Positions 8,258 through 19,700 of a stretch of 64,000 nt of DNA are shown piece by piece; the first letter of the stretch is position 1; the number at the start of each line of letters is the position of its first letter. The stretch comes from Chitinophagaceae bacterium (GTDB lineage: Bacteria; Bacteroidota; Bacteroidia; Chitinophagales; Chitinophagaceae): NCBI GenBank assembly GCA_016710745.1, contig JADJVB010000010.1, forward strand, positions 1,723,517 through 1,787,516. Reading direction: 5' to 3'. Made by a program: the position numbers and the translations under genes. The notes under the pieces were generated by a model. The model was not told the origin of the DNA. It searched no databases and worked only from the letters and a program-made list of their open reading frames with translations.

Positions 8258-10747
8258 TTAATTTCCACCGCCGCCCATTCCACCACTGGATTGTGTACGT
8301 TTATTTTCTTCCTCGATAGAGGTTTTACGTTGCCTCGAAGCTTTAACCTGTGCATTACCAAACCGGTAACTGAAGTTAAGTTTTAACTGGCGGCTTTCCC
8401 AACGGCCACTGGCTTCGCTTAATTGTCCGGTAAAATCTGAGGTACCCTTCCATTTCATCAAACGGAAAATATCGCTCACCGACGCCTTCAACATACCTTT
8501 TCCTTTTAAAATATTTTTTTGCAGGCCGCCATCGATGCTATACATGGCAATGCTTTTGAAGGTTCCCTGCCAGATGGTTGGGGATGCGTAGAACCCGCTC
8601 AGCTCGGCCCTAAATCCTTTACCCAGGTTAAAACTGTTTTGCATATAAAAGCTCAAAGCAAATACATCCAGGTTTACATTTCTGTCGCCCCCGCCAAAAT
8701 TGGCTTTATACTTTGAATAATATGAATTCAGGTTTACGAAGAAACTATACCACTTATACTGATATGGGTAGCTGATATTCAGGCTGATGATGTCCTGTGT
8801 TGCCAGATTCTTTTTCGTCAGGAAACTTTTCGATCCTTCTGTTGTATCGGGCAACTGGGTAAAGATATCTTTTACGTGGCTGTAATTTAGTTGTGTATTT
8901 AATTTGTATTTGTAAGTGTGTGTAAAACCAAAACTGTTGGTGTATTGTGGCCTCAGGTTGGTATTACCTTTCATAAACGTATAGTCATTCAACTTAAATT
9001 CAAACGGGTTCAGGTCCTGGTAAGCTGGTCTGTCGATGCGCCGGCTGTAGGTGATTCCAAACTGGCTCATCGGATTTTTGTTAAAAGTGATGGCAGCGCT
9101 CGGAAATACATCGGTATAATTGCGATGTATCGATGAGTCGTAGTTAACATAGGCGCTTAGATCGCTGTTGTATTGTAGCCCCGTAGAACGTCCATCAGAC
9201 ACGGTATTTTCAACACGCACACCAATTTGTATCATAAATCCTTTAAATGCCCGGTTATAATTTACAAAAGCGGCATTAATATTTTCCTTGTACGCAAACC
9301 GGTTGCTTTTGTCTTTGTCATAGTCTTCCACGCTGCCATTTACATTATATCGTTTGAAATCATTGTCGGTGTTTACAAAACCAACTTTGGCTCCAAATCC
9401 CAATCTGCCTTTATAAAAATTCCGCTCGTAATCTGCCTTAAACGACAGGATATCGATATCTGTTGGCGAGATCATCCGGTATACATTGCTGAATAATTTT
9501 ACGTTACCCGACGGATTATAATAGTCATTTGGCTGAAACTGGTCGCTGCGGATCTTAAAATTGCCATAGTCGGCATCAATATTCAATTCGGAACCGCCGG
9601 TAACGGCATACCGGTAATTCAGGTTCGCATTTATATTGTCGCGTTTCGATTCATTATTGCCTGTCGCCCGCAGTATCCTCACAACGGTGTTTGTTGGTTT
9701 GTAGATGATATCCATCGGCCCCTCGGTTTCCGCGATGTTTTCAGAGCTGTTACCATTGACCAGGAACCCCACTGTACTTTTTTTATTAATGAAGAAATCG
9801 GCGCCGGCCTTGTAGTTATGGCCGTATTTATTTCGGTTCAGTATCCGCTGGTTCTTAGTTTGATCAAAAATACTGTCGCCCTGTTCCCGGTAAAATTTAA
9901 TATTCATTTCGTTGATGCCCGAATTGAAATTGTAATTTCCAAAAACATTCATCCTTTTGTTCCGGTGATTGAGTGCCAGACCGGCATTGTATTTACCATA
10001 AATACCAATGTTATAACCGGTATTTACACTGCCATTCGTGCCAATCGTTTTATCCCGCTTTAATTTGATATTGATGATACCGGCATTACCTGCTGCTTCG
10101 TATTTGGCCGATGGATTGGTGATCAGTTCAATGGATTCAATTTGCGTCGATTGCAGCGATTTAAGATAACTGGCCAGATCGGCGCCCGACAACGGAGTTG
10201 GTTTTCCATCGATATACACCTGAACACCGTTTTTTCCGGCGAGGCTCAGGTTATCATCCTTGTCAACCATTACACCCGGAGATTTGCGCAACAACTCCAA
10301 TGCATCATTGCCCACCGCATTGATTGTGCCTTCCACATTTAAAATAGTTTTATCTGCTTTTACCTCCACGATTGGTTTTCTGGTGGTTACCACAACAGCT
10401 TCCAGGCTTTTTGGCATGGGTTGCAACTGAATTTCGGGAGCAACGGAATTTTGGTTTTCTTTTACTTCAAAAACGGCAGCGTCTGGTTTTTTCATATTCA
10501 TTACGCTGGTGCTTACAAAATATCGGCCGGGTTTTACCTGTAAAAGTTCATAATTGCCTTTGTCATTGGTAACGGCCGTTTTTACAAGTGCGGAGTCTTT
10601 AGCGGATTGCAGCATAACGGTGGCCGCCGAAATAGCCTTTCCATTGTTGTCTTTAATTTGACCGGTAATTTTTGAAAAATTTTGAGCGCTGGCACCAAGC
10701 GCAGTCAATAGGCTTATGGCTGCAATGAGCAGTAATTTTTGTTTCAT
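8258..10747 (-). CDS. TonB-dependent receptor-like outer membrane beta-barrel protein
   Basis: An 829-residue outer-membrane protein. A Sec signal peptide ends at ALGASAQ (about residue 22). Next come a carboxypeptidase-regulatory-like beta-sandwich (about 25-105, starting ITGQIKDNNGKAIS), a plug-like domain (about 115-240, with VYIDGKPTPLSG and TNPSAKYEAAGNAGIINI), and a C-terminal barrel rich in alternating aromatic strands of the OMP_b-brl_3 type. It ends with a glycine-rich tail. No SusD partner is adjacent, so a polysaccharide-utilisation role is not indicated; members of this branch are mostly of unknown substrate. It is monocistronic with a terminator downstream. Confidence 0.9.
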   Translation of the reverse strand: MKQKLLLIAAISLLTALGASAQNFSKITGQIKDNNGKAISAATVMLQSAKDSALVKTAVTNDKGNYELLQVKPGRYFVSTSVMNMKKPDAAVFEVKENQNSVAPEIQLQPMPKSLEAVVVTTRKPIVEVKADKTILNVEGTINAVGNDALELLRKSPGVMVDKDDNLSLAGKNGVQVYIDGKPTPLSGADLASYLKSLQSTQIESIELITNPSAKYEAAGNAGIINIKLKRDKTIGTNGSVNTGYNIGIYGKYNAGLALNHRNKRMNVFGNYNFNSGINEMNIKFYREQGDSIFDQTKNQRILNRNKYGHNYKAGADFFINKKSTVGFLVNGNSSENIAETEGPMDIIYKPTNTVVRILRATGNNESKRDNINANLNYRYAVTGGSELNIDADYGNFKIRSDQFQPNDYYNPSGNVKLFSNVYRMISPTDIDILSFKADYERNFYKGRLGFGAKVGFVNTDNDFKRYNVNGSVEDYDKDKSNRFAYKENINAAFVNYNRAFKGFMIQIGVRVENTVSDGRSTGLQYNSDLSAYVNYDSSIHRNYTDVFPSAAITFNKNPMSQFGITYSRRIDRPAYQDLNPFEFKLNDYTFMKGNTNLRPQYTNSFGFTHTYKYKLNTQLNYSHVKDIFTQLPDTTEGSKSFLTKKNLATQDIISLNISYPYQYKWYSFFVNLNSYYSKYKANFGGGDRNVNLDVFALSFYMQNSFNLGKGFRAELSGFYASPTIWQGTFKSIAMYSIDGGLQKNILKGKGMLKASVSDIFRLMKWKGTSDFTGQLSEASGRWESRQLKLNFSYRFGNAQVKASRQRKTSIEEENKRTQSSGGMGGGGN

Positions 10748-10944
10748 GGCTGTAGTTTGTTTCTGTTTGCTAATACTTTATACGAAATTAGTTAAGCTTG
10801 ATTGTAATGGATATATCACATTTTATGAACGCTGTTTTAACAGGATAAATGGTATTACCCGGCTTAACAGACGATTTAATTAAAAGTTTATTTTAAATCA
10901 AAACGTTTTACCCAAAATTCAATCTGCTCTGCAGCGGAAAGGCT

Positions 10945-10952
10945 TAACTTTG
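10945..10952 (+). promoter_or_regulatory. -7 box of rimO
   Basis: TAACTTTG matches TAnnTTTG and ends 12 bases before the ATG at 10965. A TTG codon at 10950 would be an in-frame earlier start but lies inside this box, so the ATG is preferred. Confidence 0.55.
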
Positions 10953-10964
10953 CCGGCTATAAGT

Positions 10965-12278
10965 ATGAAGACAAAAACAATCAAAAAAGACAAGGTAAAC
11001 ATCATCACGCTGGGGTGTAGTAAAAACATGGTGGATAGTGAAGTATTGAGCGGCCAGTTGATCGCCAACGAAATTGAGGTGGTTCATGAAAATGCAAAAA
11101 AAGACCACAATATCGTAGTGGTGAATACCTGTGGCTTTATCGAAAAAGCAAAGGAAGAGAGTATCAATACTATTCTACAGCAGGTTGAATTAAAACGCCG
11201 GGGCAAACTCGATAAAGTGTATGTTACGGGTTGCCTGAGCGAGCGATATAAAAATAACCTGGAAGAAGAGATACCCGAAGTAGACGCTTATTTCGGCACG
11301 ATGGAATTGCCCAACATCTTAAAAACATTTGATGCGGATTACAAAACCGATCTGATGGGCGAACGGTTATTGTATACGCCTCCGCATTATGCGTATATGA
11401 AGATCAGCGAGGGCTGTAACCGCACCTGCGCTTTTTGCGCTATCCCCCTGATGCGTGGTCAGCATGTTAGCCGAACCATTGAATCGCTGGTGGATGAAGC
11501 CAAACGATTGGTTGACCGGGGCGTTAAAGAAGTGATGCTGATCGCCCAGGAATTAACTTACTATGGTTTGGATATCTACAAAAGAAGAGAACTGCCTAAA
11601 CTGCTTCACGCGTTGGCCGATGTAAAAGGCCTGGAGTGGATTCGTCTGCATTATGCATACCCTTCAAAATTTCCAATTGAAATTATTGACGCCATTAAAG
11701 AACGGGATAATATTTGTAATTACCTGGATATGCCCTTGCAACACGCGGCCAACAATATGCTGCATTTGATGAAGCGGCAGATCACCCGTGAAGAGATGGA
11801 AGATCTGATAGGGGAGATCAGAAACCGGATGCCCGATATTTGTTTACGCACTACGTTAATAGCAGGTTTCCCCGGCGAAACCCGCGATGATGTGGAAGAA
11901 TTGAAAATGTTTTTACAAAAAATGCGTTTCGACCGGGTTGGTATTTTTACCTATAGCCACGAAGAAGGCACCAGTGCGCACAACCTGGTTGACAATATCC
12001 CCGCTGAAGAAAAAGAAGAGCGGGCGCAGGAGATCATGGAAGTGCAGCAGGAGATCAGCCTGGAAAAAAACCAGGAGAAAGTAGGTAAAACCTTTAAAGT
12101 ATTGATCGATAAAAAGGAAGCGGGCCGTTACCTGGGCCGTACCGAGTTCGACAGTGTGGAAGTGGATAATGAAGTGATCATCATCCAGTCGAAAAAGAAA
12201 TTACCAATTGGCGAATTTGTAAACGTAAAAATTACAAAAGCCTATGATTATGACATTGAAGGAGAAGTAGTGATCTGA
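10965..12278 (+). CDS. rimO: Ribosomal protein uS12 methylthiotransferase RimO
   Basis: A 437-residue radical-SAM methylthiotransferase that adds a methylthio group to a conserved aspartate of ribosomal protein S12. The N-terminal UPF0004 domain carries its three cluster cysteines (TLGCSKN, NTCGFI, TGCLSER). The radical-SAM motif CNRTCAFC starts near residue 150, and a C-terminal TRAM domain starts near residue 370. It differs from MtaB at 37176-38459, which modifies tRNA, in its TLGCSKNMVDSE signature. The short predicted leader suggests nearly leaderless translation. Confidence 0.95.
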   Translation: MKTKTIKKDKVNIITLGCSKNMVDSEVLSGQLIANEIEVVHENAKKDHNIVVVNTCGFIEKAKEESINTILQQVELKRRGKLDKVYVTGCLSERYKNNLEEEIPEVDAYFGTMELPNILKTFDADYKTDLMGERLLYTPPHYAYMKISEGCNRTCAFCAIPLMRGQHVSRTIESLVDEAKRLVDRGVKEVMLIAQELTYYGLDIYKRRELPKLLHALADVKGLEWIRLHYAYPSKFPIEIIDAIKERDNICNYLDMPLQHAANNMLHLMKRQITREEMEDLIGEIRNRMPDICLRTTLIAGFPGETRDDVEELKMFLQKMRFDRVGIFTYSHEEGTSAHNLVDNIPAEEKEERAQEIMEVQQEISLEKNQEKVGKTFKVLIDKKEAGRYLGRTEFDSVEVDNEVIIIQSKKKLPIGEFVNVKITKAYDYDIEGEVVI

Positions 12279-12368
12279 GTGCCCTCGGGTATTCGAGCCG
12301 ATGGGAAAAAAGGTTAAAAGTATTAATAACTGATAGGTTGTTATTTATTAATTGAGTATTATTGAAAA

Positions 12369-13967
12369 ATGAATCATACAGCGACGCCAATTTCATACGA
12401 AGCCACCGGAAGTTTTTCAAAGATAGTGTTGGATTACTTACGCGGAGATGAGAAGCTACGGTCGTTTTATGCACACGGGGAAACAGTAGCGGGCATAAAA
12501 GCAGCCATCGAGCAAAGGAAGAATTACCCCACCAACAGAAAATTACTGATCGATATTTTACAGGAACATTATTCTGGCAATAACCCAACCGCTGAGCAGC
12601 AACTAAACATAAAGCAGTTAGGCAATGCCAATTGTTTTACCATAACAACGGCTCACCAACCCAATATATTTACAGGACATTTGTATTTTATTTACAAGAT
12701 CCTGCATGTGATCAAATTATGCAAAAAGCTTAAGGCCGAACTGCCGGAGAATGATTTTGTTCCGGTTTTTTATATGGGCAGCGAAGACGCCGACCTGGAA
12801 GAACTGGGACATGTGTACATTAACGGCAGTAAGCACGAATGGAAAACAAACCAAACCGGAGCTGTTGGCAGGATGAAAGTTGATAAAGCCCTGGTTGGTC
12901 TGCTGGATGCTATTGAAGGAGAAATTGCTGTTCATCCTTATGGATACGAAATTATCAGCCTGATGAGATCCTGCTATACTGAGGGTATAACCGTTGAGCA
13001 GGCTACTTTTAAGTTGATCAACGCACTCTTTGGTGAATTCGGACTTATTGTGATGTTACCGGATGATGCCAATTATAAAAAGGCTTTTGTACCCGTGATT
13101 GCAAAGGAATTGAAAGAACAGTTTTCGCACCAAATAGTAGAAGAGACAGTATCGGCTTTTCCGAAAGAATATAAAGTACAGGCCGGAGGAAGGGAAATCA
13201 ATATGTTTTATTTGAAGGACGATAGCCGTGACAGAATTGAAAAAAAGAATGACCGGTATACCATACGCAATACGGCCAGCTCGTTTTCCGAACCGGAGAT
13301 GACCGCGGAATTGAATGACCATCCCGAAAGATTTAGTCCCAATGTGATTCTGCGCCCGGTATTCCAGGAAATGATCTTACCCAATATTGCGTTTATTGGC
13401 GGCGGTGGCGAGTTGGCTTATTGGCTCGAATTAAAAGATGTTTTTGGCGCTGTTGAAGTTCCTTTTCCGGTACTGGTTTTGCGAAATTCATTTTTACTGG
13501 TAGAGAAAAAAGACAGGGAAAAATGGCAAAAATTGGGATTTACGATGGCTGATCTTTTTAAACCGGATTCCGAATTATTGATGCAGCTGGTGACCAGAGA
13601 TAGCAGGGTACAGTTACATTTAGATGAGGAGAGGCAAACCATTCACGATTTTTACAGCGCACTAAAAAAAACGGCTTCTGCAGTAGATATTACCCTGCTG
13701 GCGCACACAGAAGCTTTAGAAAAACAGGCTTTAAGAAAGATTGATGCCCTGGAGAAGAAAATGCTCCGGGCCGAAAAGAGAAAGTTTGAAGCGCAACAAA
13801 GGCAATTACACAAATTGAAATCCGGGTTATTTCCTCACCATAGTTTGCAGGAACGCATTGAAAACTTTATGCCATTTTATGCAAAGTGGGGAAAGGCATT
13901 TATTGGCGCTATATATGATAACAGCCTGTCATTAGAGCAGGAGTTTGTGGTTTTGGAAATGGATTGA
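12369..13967 (+). CDS. bshC: Bacillithiol biosynthesis cysteine-adding enzyme BshC
   Basis: A 532-residue protein matching BshC in length and in its hallmark block TTAHQPNIFTGHLYFIYK, followed by VFYMGSEDADLEE. BshC ligates cysteine to glucosaminyl-malate in the last step of bacillithiol synthesis. The core is a Rossmann-like domain, and a coiled coil (about residues 440-500, rich in EKKMLRAEKRKFEAQQRQ) near the C-terminus is typical. bshA and bshB are not in the window. A YfiT-type thiol transferase at 28436 fits a cell that uses bacillithiol. The gene follows rimO with a 90-base gap and no visible terminator. Confidence 0.93.
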   Translation: MNHTATPISYEATGSFSKIVLDYLRGDEKLRSFYAHGETVAGIKAAIEQRKNYPTNRKLLIDILQEHYSGNNPTAEQQLNIKQLGNANCFTITTAHQPNIFTGHLYFIYKILHVIKLCKKLKAELPENDFVPVFYMGSEDADLEELGHVYINGSKHEWKTNQTGAVGRMKVDKALVGLLDAIEGEIAVHPYGYEIISLMRSCYTEGITVEQATFKLINALFGEFGLIVMLPDDANYKKAFVPVIAKELKEQFSHQIVEETVSAFPKEYKVQAGGREINMFYLKDDSRDRIEKKNDRYTIRNTASSFSEPEMTAELNDHPERFSPNVILRPVFQEMILPNIAFIGGGGELAYWLELKDVFGAVEVPFPVLVLRNSFLLVEKKDREKWQKLGFTMADLFKPDSELLMQLVTRDSRVQLHLDEERQTIHDFYSALKKTASAVDITLLAHTEALEKQALRKIDALEKKMLRAEKRKFEAQQRQLHKLKSGLFPHHSLQERIENFMPFYAKWGKAFIGAIYDNSLSLEQEFVVLEMD

Positions 13968-14329
13968 CCCTGGTTTTTACAGATCCCGGCATACTGTTAT
14001 AATATTTCATCGGTATTGGTCATAATTTCGTGGTGTTGGTTCACATGGCACATTCTTACCCAATAAGCGCCGGTATTCGCAGTCCGTTGCTGTAAACCCG
14101 CTAAAAATGTTGTCTGATTTTGTAATTTTCGATAGTCGGAAAACTCAAATTTTAGTTTCGGGAAAAATTTCTTACTTTAGTAGACGGTTGAAGTAGCCTC
14201 CTGTACTTATAGGTATTAAACAAACAACAAATACCCGAACCGCATTTTTGCAGGATGTGCTGATTTATACGGATTTATCTGTATTGCAGTTGACAGGTTT
14301 TATTCTTTCATTTCTTAAACAACAGTTTT
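13968..14329 (+). other. Intergenic region before the CBS gene
   Basis: These 362 bases hold no credible gene. A weak promoter-like TACTTTAG (14173-14180, one mismatch to TAnnTTTG) lies about 150 bases before the CBS start. One ORF in this region overlaps the CBS gene in another frame and lacks protein-like composition. Confidence 0.4.
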
Positions 14330-14761
14330 ATGGCGGCAGTTCGAAATATTTTAGAGGCAAAGGGGAATCAGATTTTTTCTGTTGGTGCTGGTATATCCGT
14401 GTACCATGCGTTGGAAATTATGGTGGAAAAGAATGTAAGCTCGTTGGTGATCATGGAAGATGAGAAACTGATCGGTATATTTACGGAAAAGGATTATGCC
14501 CGAAAAGTGGTTTTAAAAGGCAGGTCTTCCCGGGAAACGCCAATCGGCGATATTATGAGTGGAAATGTAATAACGGTTACGCCCGAAAGCACCATAGATG
14601 ATTGCATGGAATTGATGTCTTCGAAATGTATCAGGCATTTACCGGTAATGGAAGATGGAAAAATGGCTGGCCTGGTCTCAATAGGCGATGTGGTAAAATA
14701 CATCATTGAAGAACAGAAATTTATAATCGGCAACATGGAGCAATACATTGGCGGAATCTAG
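14330..14761 (+). CDS. Tandem CBS domain protein
   Basis: A 143-residue protein made of two CBS motifs (about residues 8-62 and 72-130). Each has the strand-helix pattern ending in a nucleotide-contact element (IGIFTEKDYARK, AGLVSIGDVVKY). Such stand-alone CBS pairs bind adenosyl ligands as energy sensors; the effector target is not evident from neighbours. The stop codon TAG overlaps the stop of the convergent purE by four bases. Confidence 0.9.
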   Translation: MAAVRNILEAKGNQIFSVGAGISVYHALEIMVEKNVSSLVIMEDEKLIGIFTEKDYARKVVLKGRSSRETPIGDIMSGNVITVTPESTIDDCMELMSSKCIRHLPVMEDGKMAGLVSIGDVVKYIIEEQKFIIGNMEQYIGGI

Positions 14762-15273
14762 TCGAATTCGTTTCTAAAGCCCAAACCTTTTACATTCTTC
14801 ACACTTTCCAGAACAATATCATCCTGGTATTCTTTAAAGGCTTCCAGTTTACCGGCAATGGTTGTATCGTGCAGTGCTAATATTTGTGCAGCCAGTATGC
14901 CGGCATTTTTTGCGCCGTTCAAAGCCACGGTGGCCACGGGCACACCAAAAGGCATTTGTAAGATCGACAACATAGAATCCCACCCATCAATACTGTTCGA
15001 CGATTTTACCGGTACGCCAATAACGGGTAAAATAGTTTGCGCCGCAATCATGCCGGGTAAATGTGCGGCACCGCCGGCGCCGGCGATGATCACTTTTAAA
15101 CCACGCTCTTTAGCTTTCGTGGCATATTCACGCAGCCGTTCGGGTGTTCGATGTGCCGAAACGATCGTTAACTCAGGTTCTACTTCAAACTGGCGAAGCA
15201 TTTCGGCTGCGCCAGCCATAATGTCGAGGTCGCTTTCGCTGCCCATTACGATACCTACCAGGGGATTGCTCAT
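14758..15273 (-). CDS. purE: N5-carboxyaminoimidazole ribonucleotide mutase PurE
   Basis: A 171-residue class I PurE. It converts N5-CAIR to CAIR in purine synthesis, acting after PurK. Diagnostic motifs are MGSESD at the N-terminus, SAHRTPER (catalytic histidine), GAGGAAHLPGM and PVIGVP. I use the ATG at 15273; an upstream in-frame TTG at 15291 would add six residues (MKKEEQ) beyond the usual length. It is the last gene in a minus-strand series purK, adaptor, RND pump, TolC, purE, so purE and purK are separated by the efflux genes. Confidence 0.95.
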   Translation of the reverse strand: MSNPLVGIVMGSESDLDIMAGAAEMLRQFEVEPELTIVSAHRTPERLREYATKAKERGLKVIIAGAGGAAHLPGMIAAQTILPVIGVPVKSSNSIDGWDSMLSILQMPFGVPVATVALNGAKNAGILAAQILALHDTTIAGKLEAFKEYQDDIVLESVKNVKGLGFRNEFD

Positions 15274-15298
15274 TTGTTCTTCTTTTTTCAAAAGTAAA

Positions 15299-16624
15299 CT
15301 ATTTCAGTAAATCGCCCTTTAACCGGAGCAATTCCGTTTCTGCCAGTTTGGTATTGTACCGGGCAGCAATCAGGCGATCATAGGCCAGTTCCAGACTTTT
15401 TTGTGTTTCTCTTAATTCCAGGTAAGTAGTTATACCCAGTCTTAACCTTTCCAATGAGATGTATACATTTTCTTTTGCCAGGAGGATATTTTCTTCTTCC
15501 AGCGCCAGTGTTTTCTTTTGTAATTCGTAATCTTTATAGGCATTGGTAATGCCCAGATCGATCGTTGCCTTTTGGTTTTGATAAGATATGTTCAGCCAGT
15601 CTATGTCCAGTTGTGCCTGTTTGATCTGGCGCTTTACATTGAAACCGTTGAGGATCGGGATAGTTATTCCAATACCGTAGTTAAAACCATTGTTTCGGCT
15701 AAACAAGGGCGTAAAGGGGTTTACTACCGTTTTATTATCGGTTTTCGAATAATTGTAGGCAGAGTTAATACTAACCACCGGGTAGAGATCAGCTTTTCGC
15801 TCTTTTAACGTGAGTTTGCCGATGTCGATATTTTTTTTTGTGAGCAGCAGCTGCGGATTGGTTGATTCAACAGCTCCCATAATATCCCCCAGGATGATAT
15901 CGTTTCTGAAAATAATGCTGTCGGATACTTCATAACGGGTATTCATTTCCACGTTCATCAACTGGTTCAATTGTTCTTTTAATTGCTCAATCAGCGTTTG
16001 TTGTTTTAGGCGGGCTGCCTTTTGTGCATTCAGGTCAACCTTACCCTGTAACAGATCAGGTTTTGCACCCAAGCCAACGCTTAATTTTTTTTCGGCGAGC
16101 TTTACCCGCTCCTCATTAATACTCATCTGTTCTTCAATGGCTTTGAGCTGTTGTTTTTGGCGGATGATATTGTAGTAATTATTGATGACGGCGGCTACCG
16201 AATTGACGATCTGGTTTTTGATATTCAGTTCACCCAACTGCACAAACTGCGCTAATTTATCGCGGGTAGCAAACATCTTAAATCCATCAAAAACGGTCCA
16301 GTTGAGTTGAACCGATGCGTTGATATTATTGGAACGGATTCCATTGCTTTGCCGCTTGGTACCATCACTGAATTCCTGTTTTTGATTATTGTTGTTAAAT
16401 ACCAAACCGGTGGTTGCGTTTACACGTGGTAAGAAAGCAGCCCTGGCATAGGATTGGTCTAAAGCATAAGAGCTGGAATCATTTCTTAATAGCCGGATAT
16501 CGTAATTATTTTCTATCGTAGCTGCGATGGCCTGCTCCACAGAAAGCATGTTCTGGGCAAACAGGGTTTGCTGAAAAACTGACATTAAAATAAAAAAATT
16601 CGATATTTTAAAACAAAAGTTCAT
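15299..16624 (-). CDS. TolC-family outer membrane efflux protein
   Basis: A 441-residue protein with a signal peptide (cleavage after TLFAQ, about residue 24) and two OEP repeats rich in long coiled-coil helices (about 130-230 and 325-425), which build the periplasmic tunnel of TolC. It is the outer-membrane exit duct of the tripartite pump encoded directly upstream (RND at 16788, adaptor at 19888). The gap to the RND gene is 163 bases, and 25 bases separate it from purE. No lipobox is seen, so it is probably not lipid-anchored. Confidence 0.92.
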   Translation of the reverse strand: MNFCFKISNFFILMSVFQQTLFAQNMLSVEQAIAATIENNYDIRLLRNDSSSYALDQSYARAAFLPRVNATTGLVFNNNNQKQEFSDGTKRQSNGIRSNNINASVQLNWTVFDGFKMFATRDKLAQFVQLGELNIKNQIVNSVAAVINNYYNIIRQKQQLKAIEEQMSINEERVKLAEKKLSVGLGAKPDLLQGKVDLNAQKAARLKQQTLIEQLKEQLNQLMNVEMNTRYEVSDSIIFRNDIILGDIMGAVESTNPQLLLTKKNIDIGKLTLKERKADLYPVVSINSAYNYSKTDNKTVVNPFTPLFSRNNGFNYGIGITIPILNGFNVKRQIKQAQLDIDWLNISYQNQKATIDLGITNAYKDYELQKKTLALEEENILLAKENVYISLERLRLGITTYLELRETQKSLELAYDRLIAARYNTKLAETELLRLKGDLLK

Positions 16625-16787
16625 TTATTTATATTCTTGATTTTGTTATTAACTCGAAAACCAACAAAGGAAATCCAGTAATGAAATAATTATTTTTTTG
16701 CCACAAAGGCACTACGTCACAAAGGGAAAAAACAAGTTCTTCTTGATGCCTTAGTGTCCCTGTAGCTAAAGCATTTCTTCCCGTAAA

Positions 16788-19700
16788 TTAAATCCCTGCA
16801 GCTGCTTCATCCATTTCCTCCAGGGCATTTTTCTTTTTCTTCGATGACATAAATGAATACATAGCCGGCACAACAAATAATGTCAGGATCAACGAAAACA
16901 TGATACCGCCAACAACCACAATACCCAGTGGTATCCGGCTGGTAGATGCATCTCCCAGCGACAAAGCCAACGGTAAGGCACCCAACGACATGGCCAAACT
17001 GGTCATTAAAATCGGGCGAAACCTGGCTACCGATGCATCGATCACGGCCGGTATCTTTTTTAATCCGGTGAGTTGTTTTTTATTGGCGAATTCCACAATT
17101 AAAATACCGTTCTTGGTAACCAGACCAACGAGCATGATCATACCGATCTGCGAAAAAATATTCAGCGTTTGTCCGAATAACTTTAACGAGAGCAACGCGC
17201 CGGCGATAGCAAGCGGTACGGTGGTGATGATAATGATCGGGTCGATAAAACTTTCGAACTGGGCCGCCAATACCAGGAAAATTAACACCAATGCCAGGAT
17301 AAAGGCAAAACTGGTATTACTACCGCTTTCGGCATAATCGCGTGATGATCCGCTGAGTGATGTACTGAAGCTGTCATCCAGTAATTTTTTAGAAATTTCC
17401 TGCATGGCTTTAATACCATCACCAACGGTTTTGCCCGGCGCCAGGCCCGATGATATGGTGGCCGATTTATACCGGTTAAAATGATATATCGTTGGCGGAC
17501 TGTTATCCTCTTCAAAACTAACCAGGTTATCTAACGAGATTTGTGTTCCGCTTTTATTCCGAACATAAATTGATTTCAGATCAGAGGGATCGTCGCGATC
17601 ATCGCGGCTAACCTGCCCCATGACCACATACTGTTTTCCATCTTTAATAAAAAATCCAAGACGGCGGTTGCTCAATGCCAGTTGAAGCGATTCGTTGATA
17701 TCCTGCACGCTTATACCCAATGTGCTGGCTTTTAGCCGGTCAATAATGATCCTCAGTTCGGGTTTATTAAATTTAAGGTCAACATCGGGGCCCTGTAAAA
17801 CCGGGTGGTTATTGGCCGCTTCGATGAATTCGGGAATAACGGCCTTCAGTTTTTCGAAATTCACATTTTGTAAAACAAACTGTACCGGTTGGCCACCGCG
17901 GCGGTTAACCGCAATGGTTTGTTCCTGAATGCTGAATGCCCGGCCCTCGTTAAGTTTAGCCAGGTTCTTATTCATCATGTCAACAATTTCCTGCTGCGAC
18001 CTTTTTCTTTCGCCGGGTGGAACCAGCGTAACCCTGAAAAAGCCCGAGTTGACCGAGCCACCACCGGTAAAGCCCGGCGCCGTTACTGATATCACAACAT
18101 CTTTTTCGGGAATAGAATCCTGGATAAGTTTATTGATCTTGTCCATGTATTTATCCATATAATCAAAGGCTGTGCCTTCCGGCGCCGAAACAGCCAGGCG
18201 AAATTGGCTTCGGTCTTCCATGGGCGCCAACTCCGATTGGATGTTGGTACCGATCAGGTAAATGAGGGCAAAGCAAATGGCAATTACAACAAAGGCAACG
18301 CCTCTGGCTTTCATAAAACTACTCAGTAACCTCCGGTAACCATTTTCCAAACCCCGGAAAAATGGTTCGGTCGCGATATAAAACTTAGAATGTTTTGGTA
18401 TCTTTTTGGTCATCTTAACATTTAAAACCGGTGTTAAGGTTAAAGAAACCAGGGCCGAAATAAGCACAGCGCCGGCCAGTACAATTCCAAACTCGCGGAA
18501 TAGCCGGCCTACAAATCCCTGTAAAAAAATAACCGGCAGAAATACGATGGCCAATGTGATTGAGGTGGAGATCACCGCAAAATAGATCTCTTTGGATCCT
18601 TCCCGGGCGGCTTTCCATTTATCCATCCCGGCTTCCATCTTTTTATAGATATTTTCGGTTACCACAATACCATCGTCCACCACAAGCCCGGTTGCCAGCA
18701 CAATAGCCAGCAGGGTCAATACATTGATGGTAAAGCCAAAAAGATACATGATGAAGAAAGCGCCGATCAAAGAAACCGGTATATCGATCAGTGGCCTGAA
18801 CGCAATGAGCCAGTCGCGGAAAAATAAATAGATGATGAGGATAACCAAAACCAGTGAAATGATCAGGGTTTCCTTTACTTCCGAAATAGACTTCCTGATA
18901 TATTTAGTCTGATCTAATCCGATCTGCAAATTGATGTCTTCCGGTAATTCTTTTTTGATCTGATCCAAACGCTTATAAAATTCGTCGGAGATTGAAATGT
19001 AGTTGGAGCCCGGTTGCGGAACAACATACATGGCGATCATGGGAATGCCGCTTTCTTTTAAAACCGATTCTTCATTTTCGGGACCCAGCACTACATCTGC
19101 GATATCTTTTACTTTGATATCGGTACCGTTTACATTTTTAACGATAACGTTCCGGAATTCTTCTTCCGTGTTGATCTTTCCAAAAGTTCTTACTGATAAT
19201 TCGGTGGCATTTCCTGAAATTTTACCCGAAGGCAGTTCCACATTTTCCCTTACCAGGGCCGACTGTATATCGGGGAACGTGATGGCGTAGGCGCTCATTT
19301 GGGTACTGTTAAACCAGATGCGCATGGCATATCTTTTTTCGCCCCAAATACCTACACCGCTTACGCCCGGAATAGTTTGTAACCGCTCCAGTAAATTATT
19401 ATTGGCAAATTCGGTAATCTGCAGTTGATTGCGGGTATTACTTTGAATGGTGAAAGCCAGAATAGGGTCCGAACTGGCATCAGCTTTGGAAACCACGGGT
19501 GGTGCTTCAAGATCGGAGGGGAGCGAACGGATAGCCTGAGAAACCTTATCACGTACATCATTAGCCGCTGCTTCCAGGTTTTCGCCTAATTCAAACTCCA
19601 CATTAATATTACTGCTGCCCTGACTGCTGGAGGAGGTTATGTTTTTTACACCGGCAATGCCATTTATTGCTTTTTCGAGCGGTTCGGTGATCTGTGATTC

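Noticed and set aside
14248..14463. Plus-strand ORF of 71 codons before the CBS gene
   Set aside because: It overlaps the CBS gene in a different frame and lacks protein-like composition.
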